Assembly (NCBI GenBank): GCA_022570795.1
Contig: JAKUDP010000004.1
Location: forward strand, 558,001 to 622,000
Direction of reading: 5' to 3'
Length of the DNA stretch: 64,000 bases
DNA from: Sphaerulina vaccinii
Lineage: Eukaryota > Ascomycota > Dothideomycetes > Mycosphaerellales > Mycosphaerellaceae
In this document: in pieces, positions 52,750 through 60,662 of the stretch
How positions within the stretch are numbered: position 1 is the first letter of the stretch
Layout: the number at the start of each line of letters is the position of its first letter
Position numbers and translations under genes: made by a program
Notes under the pieces: generated by a model
What the model was told of the DNA's origin: nothing
Database searches by the model: none
Seen by the model: only the letters and a program-made list of their open reading frames with translations

Positions 52750-53305
52750 ATGATGCGACAACAACAACGACCTCTCTGTGCTTTGTTCTTCCTCTCCTTT
52801 CTCTCCCTCTCTCTGGCAGCCTGTAGGTCTCTCCCACCTCATCCACCACTCTCACCTACTTACTCTGTCTATAGCACCAACATCCTTCTGCAAATGTACC
52901 TGTTTCACCAATAGCACCATCATCCCTCTCGACGCTCCGCCCTCAGCCGATAAGCCCACAGCTCCATCTCCGCCTTCAAAGAAAGATAAACTCGTCCTAC
53001 GCGACGAGCCTGAACTCTTCCTCGAATCGCGCGACATCCTACCCACGAACAACAGCGAGAACAGAGTCCACGGCCGAACTTGTGCGGACTGTAACAAGCA
53101 ATTCTGTCTATCATACAATCTTCCCATCTGCCAGGGCGCTAAAGAGGAGAACGTTTTCACGACATGTTTCCAACGCGATAGTATGAAGGACCAGCTGGTC
53201 GTTTGGGGCTTCATTGTTGCTACGGCTGGGTTGTTGGCTTGGGCGACCATCAAGCCGTGGTGGGTGAGATGGAGGGAGGGGTATGGGGCTGTGCCGGGAG
53301 GATGA
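52750..53305 (+). CDS. Conserved fungal Cys-rich type I membrane protein
   Basis: Exons 52750-52822 and 52875-53305 (GTAGGT...CTATAG intron) give 167 residues. A signal peptide (MMRQQQRPLCALFFLSFLS) precedes SFCKCTCFTNSTIIPLD, then a Pro/Ser linker and the Cys-rich CADCNKQFCLSYNLPICQGA followed by FTTCFQRDS, then a TM segment (VVWGFIVATAGLLAWATI) and a short basic tail (KPWWVRWREGYGAVPG). The CKCxCFxNSTIIPL and CNKQFCLSYNLPxC pattern is kept across many ascomycetes, but no function is known. Probably an endomembrane or surface protein with disulfides. It shares a 187 bp promoter with the Nop8-like gene. Confidence 0.85.
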
Positions 53306-53690
53306 GAGGCGATGTGAGTGGGAGAGGCTGGCAGGAAGAGAAGAAATGAAGTCAGATGATAATCAACCAGGAGCTTGGGATCGGCACTATCAACGGACAT
53401 ATCGCAAGCTCAGGCCTCGGAGCAATCAGTCGTCCCATCGGCGCGGATGCTCTCTCAGATCTCCAGCACTTTTCGAGCAGTATACAAGCCGCCAATACCT
53501 AGCGGTTACACGAAAACACGTGCGATTGGGCTGCGTAACGCGGTCAGTGGCTGTGCTGACTTGTCGCTGTATCGCCGATCGACCACTTACACTTGCGATG
53601 TCACTTGTGGCTATGAACAACATCGAGTAAGTACCTTCAGCAGCCTCAGGAATCAGGAATCAGGAATCAGGGTTAGGGACGTGCCCGGCC
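53306..53690. other. Intergenic with a short tandem repeat
   Basis: No gene supported. At about 53645-53671 the unit AATCAGG is repeated three times, followed by GTTAGGG; a minor microsatellite just upstream of the HET gene. Confidence 0.5.
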
Positions 53691-55121
53691 ATGAGGCACT
53701 TCCAGCATCAAGCTCTTCAGGACCCGGCGACTTACATACGCCTCCTTCGAGGCGCACGCCAAACATACGCTACACCTTCTCTCACCTTGGAGTCGTGGCC
53801 AATTGAACTAGCTCCCAGATACAATGCGATTTTCTATACCTGGGGCGAGGCGTCAACTTCATCTGTCCTAATCGATGGGTGTCCTATGCTCGTTAGGACT
53901 AATTGCCACCACGCGCTGGGACAAGCTCTAGCCTACGATCCGGACAGCTACATATGGATCGACTCGATATGCATAAACCAAGCAGACATCCAGGAGGAGA
54001 ACCACCAGGTCCATCGAATGCATGCCATCTATACGCGCGCATGGCGAGTGCTTGCGTGCATTGGCAGCCACCACGATGGAAGTGAGCTGATGTTTCAGAT
54101 GTGTCACCTGATCCAGCGACTCGACTTCGCAACACCACTGGACGAGGACGACTTGGATAATGTCAAGAACGAGTTGTGCCGAAGTGACACCGATCTTGAC
54201 GACTCTGGTACGTGGAACCGACTTCGAGATGCAGTCCTGGCCTGCGGCGAACGACAGTACTGGAGCAGAATATGGATATTCCAAGAAATCGTCGCTGGTG
54301 GCGCTAACTCTGTGCGCGTCCTCTGTGGTGAGGATGTTGTGTCGTGGGAAGCCATGTGTACGCTCCTGGATATCATGAGAATGCTAGCTGATGGCGATCA
54401 AGAGATGCACTCTAGTCCTTTGACAGTGCTAGAAGGGCTTGAGTGCGATTGTCACCGCGCTGGAGGCAAAGCTCGACTCGACGACTTGCTATCTTGGCTC
54501 GACTTCACGACCTCTACAGATCCGCGCGATGGTATCTATGCACTCCTGGCATTGATCGATTGGAATGCCAGCGGACTTGAACCTATTGCGCCGGATTACA
54601 ACCGTACGGCTTCTAGTCTGGCCCTGCAGCTGTTGCCGAATCTGAGACCATATTCGTGGCGTCGTGTCATGCGAATGGTCAACATTGATGCCAGTATCGA
54701 GATGCGAAGCCTCTTAACAGAGCGGTCGTGGCCATTCTCCTCATTGCTAAGTCGAGAGAATATAGTGCATCAAATCACCTTTGATAGAGTCTCGATAGCA
54801 CGTCTCCGGGTGGGCGACAACGGTTGTCTACGGGTGGCGACAATGCACGCGCAAGAACATCAAGTAAACCTGCCGGAGATCAAGCCAGAATCAATAGAGC
54901 CTGCGAAAGAATGCGAGATACACGACACCAATGGCTCGAGCGTATCCAGTGTGCTCGAGGTCTACACCGGAGATCAGGTAGTAGCTCTGACAGGCAGGCA
55001 ATGTCGTCCTGGCGATCTATTGATCTTCTTACCAAGCCTCTCAACCACTAGCTGCCTGATCATCCGACCGACGGGTGACTCAAAGCTGGGATATCGTCGG
55101 CCAAGGCGTTGTCGTGCATGA
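53691..55121 (+). CDS. HET domain protein, C-terminus frameshifted
   Basis: The frame of 476 codons carries HET blocks: RYNAIFYTWGE, YIWIDSICINQADIQEENHQ (block 1) and YWSRIWIFQEIVAGGANSVR (block 2). A typical C-terminal segment reaches SCLIIRPTGDS and then becomes KLGYRRPRRCRA and stops. The usual continuation (WDIVGQGVVVHE) is found in the +1 frame starting near 55075 and stays open for 100 codons to 55380. So one base appears inserted (or two lost) in this allele or assembly. The intact reading would be about 560 residues. HET proteins cause vegetative incompatibility. Alleles often decay, since loss is selected in hyphal fusion. Confidence 0.8.
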   Translation: MRHFQHQALQDPATYIRLLRGARQTYATPSLTLESWPIELAPRYNAIFYTWGEASTSSVLIDGCPMLVRTNCHHALGQALAYDPDSYIWIDSICINQADIQEENHQVHRMHAIYTRAWRVLACIGSHHDGSELMFQMCHLIQRLDFATPLDEDDLDNVKNELCRSDTDLDDSGTWNRLRDAVLACGERQYWSRIWIFQEIVAGGANSVRVLCGEDVVSWEAMCTLLDIMRMLADGDQEMHSSPLTVLEGLECDCHRAGGKARLDDLLSWLDFTTSTDPRDGIYALLALIDWNASGLEPIAPDYNRTASSLALQLLPNLRPYSWRRVMRMVNIDASIEMRSLLTERSWPFSSLLSRENIVHQITFDRVSIARLRVGDNGCLRVATMHAQEHQVNLPEIKPESIEPAKECEIHDTNGSSVSSVLEVYTGDQVVALTGRQCRPGDLLIFLPSLSTTSCLIIRPTGDSKLGYRRPRRCRA

Positions 55122-55380
55122 GAACACTGCAATACTGAGGCATGGCATTCGTGCTACTACGTTCATGGAAAATGACTTACTGCCAGAAGACGACATGTTC
55201 CAGGCCGACCTTCAGTTCCACGCCTCAGCTGAAGATATCGCAGTGCTATGCCAGGACTTTGACACGCCATATAACACGCGGGAGACACCTAATGCCGTGT
55301 TGCATTGCAGAAGACGTCCTGTAGAAGCTTTGCTCGGCGCAGCCAGACTGATGCCATGTGAAGGGTCTACCGACACATAA
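55078..55380 (+). pseudogene. Out-of-frame 3' remainder of the HET gene
   Basis: Reads WDIVGQGVVVHENTAILRHG then IRATTFMENDLLPEDDMFQA in a frame different from the HET gene before it. It continues the HET protein homologously and ends at 55380. Without a frame correction it would not be translated. Confidence 0.7.
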
Positions 55381-55972
55381 CATGCAAAGCTGCTTGTCCC
55401 TCAATCACGGAAGGTGTTGCCCACGACTGAGTACCTGAGTCCCTGAGTGTAGAAGATTGTGATATCGAGACAGTTGCAAGAGATAGATGACCTCAATAGC
55501 ACACTTGAGAATCTTCTCTGAAACGTTTCCCTCACATGGTCATGCCACTTTCGCGTCAAAGGCTTCTCTGACATACCTCGCCGACCACGCTACTCAAAGT
55601 GGCTTCAGCTTGTGGAGAGTAGAGCATCCCATATCAGAGAGGTTTGCATCTCGAGATTGACATCGACAAAGTTGCATCTATGCATATCAGCTCAAAGACG
55701 ATGGTCACCAGCGAGGCCACTTCCTTCCAACATGGAGGTCACGACCCCAAATTCCCGACCGTCGCTCCCAGTTCTTGGTGGGCGACTAGGCTGCCAGATA
55801 GCCGGACAGGAAGGCACAAACTGCAACTGCAGTGACAGAGATGGTTTCTTTCTTCTGTTACAACCTTCGACCAAACATCAACATCCATCTCGAGCACAAG
55901 ACAGCAATACCCAGCAGACTCATACATTGCCAGCACATCACATCACAAGCACAAGTACAAGACATCTCCATC
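55381..55972. other. Intergenic, promoter of aminopeptidase
   Basis: No gene supported; frames on both strands are short and overlap the next gene's 5' region. Confidence 0.4.
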
Positions 55973-57010
55973 ATGAAGTTCTTACTCCACGCGTTGTTGG
56001 CGGTCCTGCTGGCTTCCGCAGAAGGCCACCCCACCTCGGAGACATTGTCGCTGCAAAAGCCAATAACTGCGGATGGGTAAGTGTTACCACAGATTCAACG
56101 ATGTCGACTTGTACTAATGCTGCATAGCTTGATGAGTGTACTCCGCGACCTGGAGAAGATCGCATACGACAACGGCGGCAATCGAGCCCTCGGGACTTCG
56201 GGATTCAATGCATCAAGAGATTACGTCCTGTCCAGAGTGAAGAACTCCACTGACTCTTCGTGGATCTCGTACACTCAGAGCTTCTTCGTCAGAGATTGGG
56301 ATTGGCACAACATAACTGAGCAGAACATCTTCGCAGAAACGAAGCAAGGCGATCCGAACCACGTGGTTATGCTGGGTGCTCATCTCGACTCCGTCCCAGC
56401 GGGCCCTGGTATCAACGACAACGCATCTGGAATTTCATTGCTGCTTGCTCTCTACGATGCAATGCAGGGCAAGAACGTCACGAACAAGCTTCGCTTCGCC
56501 TGGTGGGGCGCCGAAGAGATCGGCTTGAAAGGGAGCGAGTCCTACATTGAGCAAATCAATAACACCAAGGAGGCGGACAACATACTTTGTTATATCAACT
56601 TCGATATGGTCGCCAAGGGCACTCACGGCTTACTGGACGGCGACAGCAGCGATGGGAACTACACCGACCCCGACTTTGGGGGGCAACACGATCCCAAGTC
56701 AGGCAGCGATACCATGGAGAAGCTTTTCATTGATGCTTTCAAGGCACAAGGCCTACAGGCCATTCCTAACGAATACGGGTTCAACAGTGACTACGCGTAT
56801 TTCGATCGGATCAACATACCCAACATCGGACTTCTCACTGGGAGGGATGAAGAAGACCAGTGTTACCACAAGGCGTGCGATAATCTCACCAATACGGACG
56901 AGAAGGTGCTGCTGGCGAACACCAAGGCAGCGGAACAGGTCTTGGCGAAGCTTGAGAGCGAAGGGCACAAGATCTTGCCGAAGAGAGTCAAGGGACCGAC
57001 CAAGGCGTGA
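55973..57010 (+). CDS. Secreted M28 aminopeptidase (zinc-dependent)
   Basis: Exons 55973-56076 and 56128-57010 give 328 residues. A signal peptide (MKFLLHALLAVLLASAEG) leads into a short prosegment. The two-zinc site of M28 is complete: GAHLDSVPAGPGINDNASG (His and bridging Asp), WWGAEEIGLKGSESYIEQ (catalytic Glu-Glu), NFDMVA (Asp), and the C-terminal His in DQCYHKACDNLTNTD. The order and spacing match fungal/Streptomyces aminopeptidase Y-like enzymes that release N-terminal residues. It works in extracellular protein digestion, like the tripeptidyl peptidase at 19594. Residue length is a bit short of vacuolar Ape3. Confidence 0.92.
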
Positions 57011-57137
57011 AGCATGACCTCCTGGTCGACAACATCTCCGCGCACCTGCAACGGCTAGGCTCCTGAATGCACCACCCTGGCAAATCGATGGTGGCGGGAC
57101 CTGAGAGATACTTTCTACCCTATGTGATCTATAGCCC

Positions 57138-58526
57138 TCAATTCGAAATCCTAACCTTCATGATGTCTTTCGCAAGCCCAGCACATATTCTGATTGTCTT
57201 CTGCAAAAGGCGTATGTTCTCGACTGTCAAAGGCTTTCCTTCGGCTTCTGCGTCTCGCTTGAGCTTCACGAAGTTTCGTAATATGCTCCGTATACGCTGC
57301 AGCTCAGCATCATGGGCGGAAAATGCGTCCCGCGCAGCTTTCAGCATTTGTGCTGTAGCGTTTGCTTTCTCCAGCACCGCGCCTGAAGTGCTGCTACCAT
57401 GGTACAGTGTTTCTCCAAAGAGACCTGACAAGTGACATGGCTTTGGGTACTTCACGGCAGCTGACTCGAATTGCCACCAATATCGCTGACGATCGATCTC
57501 TGCACAGGAGGCCTTCACTGCATCGAACAGCACTCCAGTCTTCCTGTCGAGCTCAGAGTATCTTGCCATTAGCCGATCGAAGGTCGCTTGTGCCTGCTGA
57601 ATGTCGTGGACCGCTCCGGAGGAGACGATCTGCAGTTCTCGGACGTATTCACTCCAACTAGTCAAGAAGCTGTATCTGGCAAACTCTTCTGCTGGCGGGC
57701 CTAGAGTAGTTCAAGAAGAGATAGCTGTCACCATGTGCGAGTCGTTCATGATGTGTTTGAAGGCGTCCAACTTGTGCAAGAGGTGAAGATGAGTCTTCAT
57801 TGGTATTGACTACGGGATGCTGTAGATGTGTACACTTCTCTCAGACAGGTTTGTTACAAAAGCGTGCACCCATTTCGCATCCATGTATACCTCATTATAA
57901 GCTGTCCAGTTCTGACTATGATCGCCTGTTAGCCAATCTTCTCCAGGACTTCACGCAAACAGCACCTACACTAGCACCACTGGGACACGGTTATCTTTAT
58001 AGGAGCTTGGCCACGCCAACCATTTCTGTGTTCGAGAAGTCTGAGTCTTCAATTCCTTGGTGATGCCCGTCCGACCATTGATCAACTCTTTTAGTGGGAC
58101 AACAGCATTGACCATCTCTGTATAGAGCGCCAGGTCTCCAATAGGTTCTGTGAAGATGGTGGTAGAGCTGTTATCCGCACTGTATCGATAGACGCCATCT
58201 CGTAGGAAATCTAGAACAGGAGCTATCAGACCAGCTGCCAGATTACTTGGAGGGTGTATAACAGTGAGCAACAGAAATTGGAGCAGGATGAGACCTGCTA
58301 CGGCAATTGTGAGTGCCTTGATGTAAGCATGTAATAACCTCCAGAACTTGCGAGTGTGTTGCTTAGATTTTCTCGCACTGACAGATCGCCGCCGCGCCCT
58401 GGGACTGTAGCTATCGCTGAGCTCTGGTGGAGTTGCGCCTGCCGAAGGTCCTACTGACACAGTTCGAGGACGTGAGCATGATCGTGAGCGGGTTCGAGCG
58501 ACGAGTCGGCGTCTGGGTTCGGGCAT
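57138..58526 (-). CDS. Hypothetical membrane protein with coiled-coil tail, multi-exon
   Basis: The N-terminal exon (from 58526) is Arg/Ser-rich (PEPRRRLVARTRSRSCSRP) and contains a TM segment ALTIAVAGLILLQFLLLTVI. The final exon, ending at 57138, is helical and charged (HDIQQAQATFDRLMARYSEL, DAELQRIRSILRNFVKLKRD). Between 57665 and 57966 there are several splice signals, but I cannot set the exact exons; an FARYSFLTSWSEYV segment marks the start of the last exon. It resembles a fungal family of membrane-anchored helical proteins with no known role. The start is the ATG at 58526; longer upstream frames are not supported. Confidence 0.5.
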
Positions 58527-58685
58527 GTTCTGAGGCTTTCCGGTGATGTCCTCGAGTCTACATCCTCGATGGGTAGTCACCATGTGTGGAGCCAGATGCA
58601 TGCAGCCGCATAGCAACAATCGAGATGTACGCATTTCGCACTCGACGTCATGTCAACAAAGCCCTTGTCCATGATAAGCTACCCT

Positions 58686-59714
58686 TCATATGTCGATATC
58701 CAGAAGTCCAGTCTCCATCAAAGCGTCCATATTATTGGCTTCCTCTTCGTCACTCATTTCTTGGACGCGACCCGGGGGCGTGGAGTTCTGCGCAACAGCA
58801 TTCAACCGAGCTAGAAGATTGGAAGAGGCGTCTGCTGAAGACTCGTATTGTGCATGCAATAAAGCTGCCAGAAGCTGCATTGTATAGTAGGCGTCGTTAC
58901 CAGCGCAATGTAAAGAACTCTCGATGAATGGTATGTTCAAGAGGGGTAGAGCTCTGCCCAAGGATAGCCCTTGACCCATGAAGTCCCATGCCAAGGAGTG
59001 AGTATCTACCACACCAATGACATTCGGGAAGTCCTGGATTGATATACCAAGTTCTTCCATCGTCTTGACGTCGCTCCAGATGCTATGACCGACCAAGACG
59101 ACCTTTCTAGGACACCTCGTAACCGGATCGTAGTTGTTGAGAGTTTGTCGGACCTTCGTGCGGAGTCCGTCTGGTTCGACCTGATCGTTCGACCCGAAGA
59201 GGAAGCCATTCCTGCCCGCTGCAGGCGTATAGCAATTAAAGCATACTACGAAATTCGAGGAACCTGCAGGCTTGGCCAAGTTCCGGGAGTCAAGCTTCGC
59301 AACACCGAAGCTTTTCACACCTTTACTCGCACGCACACGCGTGCCCTCGAAGTCAATACTGAGGAAATCAAAGTCTAGCTTCGCAAGGTCGCCCTCCTCA
59401 GCAGAGAGTGCATTCATCATCATGGCAATGGCATCCTTGGCAGCTTGTGCGTATATGATCCTCTCCTGGGCGAGTACTAATCTGGCAAAAGCCTCTGCGC
59501 CGTACTCCTGATACCGTATGATCGTGTCATCGTCGCGATAGTAGGCTCTGAAGAACTTGCGCGGATCATCATCGTACCGTTGTCGAAGGCCAGGCTCCTG
59601 TGAGTACCATCGCTTTTGCCAGCGAGCTTTGAAGCCCACTTTCATCATGTTGAAAGTGCGTTGAGGCGGTTCTTCTGTGGTGGGTGTCATGTTCGATTGA
59701 TGCGACTCTGGCAT
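58686..59714 (-). CDS. DEDD-type RNase H-fold protein, Gfd2/YDR514C-like
   Basis: 342 residues from the ATG at 59714; an upstream ATG at 59804 would add 30 uncertain residues. The exonuclease fold is visible: LDFDFLSIDFEGTR with the acidic pair (DxE), KVVLVGHSIWSDVKTMEELG with the next Asp, VIGVVDTHSLAWDF, and LHCAGNDAYYTMQLL with His and Asp of a DEDDh site. These match the C-terminal domain seen in Gfd2 and YDR514C. Gfd2 was found as a suppressor affecting mRNA export, and the nuclease activity is mostly inferred. N-terminal half is charged without domain. The tRNA-like element lies ~200 bp upstream of the start. Confidence 0.8.
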   Translation of the reverse strand: MPESHQSNMTPTTEEPPQRTFNMMKVGFKARWQKRWYSQEPGLRQRYDDDPRKFFRAYYRDDDTIIRYQEYGAEAFARLVLAQERIIYAQAAKDAIAMMMNALSAEEGDLAKLDFDFLSIDFEGTRVRASKGVKSFGVAKLDSRNLAKPAGSSNFVVCFNCYTPAAGRNGFLFGSNDQVEPDGLRTKVRQTLNNYDPVTRCPRKVVLVGHSIWSDVKTMEELGISIQDFPNVIGVVDTHSLAWDFMGQGLSLGRALPLLNIPFIESSLHCAGNDAYYTMQLLAALLHAQYESSADASSNLLARLNAVAQNSTPPGRVQEMSDEEEANNMDALMETGLLDIDI

Positions 59715-59910
59715 TATGATGGTTCGCTCGATCGGTGCGATAGATGTTGTTGTTGCAGAGTAAAATTTGTATTGTGAAAGCGCGGTTCGGAAAATAGTCA
59801 GCATAGCAAAGAGAGGTCCACATACACGTGGTCAGCGAGTCCGGGTGCGACCAAACTATCAATGCGGAGCAAAAGGCAAAAAGCAAAAGAGAAGGGTGCG
59901 GCAACGATGT

Positions 59911-60057
59911 TGATAGCGGAGAGATTCGAACTCCCGAGGCCGGAGCCCACTGGGCGACGACTAGCCACCTTAACCACTCGGTCTGCGAACGATTGTTAGC
60001 ATCAGTCTTGGCAAAGTCGCTGCTGGAATCGAACTCAGGAGGACTTACCACACTATC
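59911..60057 (-). tRNA. Class II (Ser-like) tRNA-like gene with an mRNA-type intron, degenerate anticodon arm
   Basis: Read 60057 to 59911. Acceptor strand GATAGTG (60057-60051) pairs fully, with one G-U, to CGCTATC (59918-59912) plus A73. D arm ACC/GGT with loop GAGTGGTTAA, variable arm GGC-TCCG-GCC, T arm GGGAG-TTCGAAT-CTCTC. All lengths equal a tRNA-Ser once 60048-59983 is removed. That 66 nt insert, after nucleotide 9, begins GTAAGT, contains TGCTAACAA and ends CGCAG, the signals of a spliceosomal intron, unlike the usual tRNA intron at position 37/38. The anticodon stem has one A-C mismatch, and position 33 is C instead of U, so a working anticodon is doubtful. T-rich runs follow within 30 nt, as in Pol III termination. 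Probable tRNA-derived gene or pseudogene. Confidence 0.6.
59983..60048 (-). other. 66 nt spliceosomal-type intron inside the tRNA-like gene
   Basis: Donor GTAAGT at 60048, branch CTAAC at 59999-59995 and acceptor CAG ending at 59983 form a complete fungal intron signature. Removal restores continuous tRNA structure. The intron also contains GTTCGATTCC (60034-60025), a B-box match. Confidence 0.55.
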
Positions 60058-60662
60058 GTTGTTAGCGCACGTTAGGAATGTGAGCCATTTCAGCTACTTC
60101 TCTGGCATTGGCAAGCCTAAGACAGTATATAAAAGCCATCCTACGTCGAGTTCCACTGAGCAGGTGCAGAGTAAGGTAGGCAGTGGGAGAACAGGAGAGC
60201 GTGGTTGCCATCAAATGATGGCCGTGCTTGCATGAGCAGCAGGAGGTCCTCGGGATATCGTGGAGAAGGTTCGACGATGTACCAGTCTCAGAACGGCAGG
60301 CGTGCGCGTCGACTTGTGGCCTGCCAATGGTGATCGAAAGGCGAGGCAGATGGTGAGGTTGTGAGATGTACATCTGCGTGCTCGGCGAATAAAGCCATGT
60401 CAGTACTGGTCGTTGCCCAAAAAATGATGCACTGTACCATGGGCCACTACAGTTGCATTCTCGTCGTGGTATGCTTCTACAGATCGATCACTTTCCTTGC
60501 CCTCGCTGATAAAACGCCGCGCCTTGCTCTTGAATGTGGCTGCAATGTTCACATCAGTGTGAAATCTCATGTGACTTTACCTCCGTCACCGAACGCCTTG
60601 TTGCTCCTGTACATGCCTGAACTGCTTCATCCTTCTGATTCCTGTGCCCTCCATCATCATTG
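60058..60662. other. Intergenic, no gene supported
   Basis: Includes a minus-strand A-box match TAGCTGAAATGG at 60096-60085 upstream of the tRNA-like gene. The rest shows no coding features. Confidence 0.4.

Noticed and set aside
53645..53675. TTAGGG after AATCAGG repeats as a telomere or interstitial telomere
   Set aside because: Only one TTAGGG unit; genes on both sides; simply a short repeat.
48000..54000. Secondary-metabolite cluster around the BBE oxidase
   Set aside because: Neighbours are housekeeping (TTL, Nop8-like, ABC-F) and no synthase, regulator or transporter is near.
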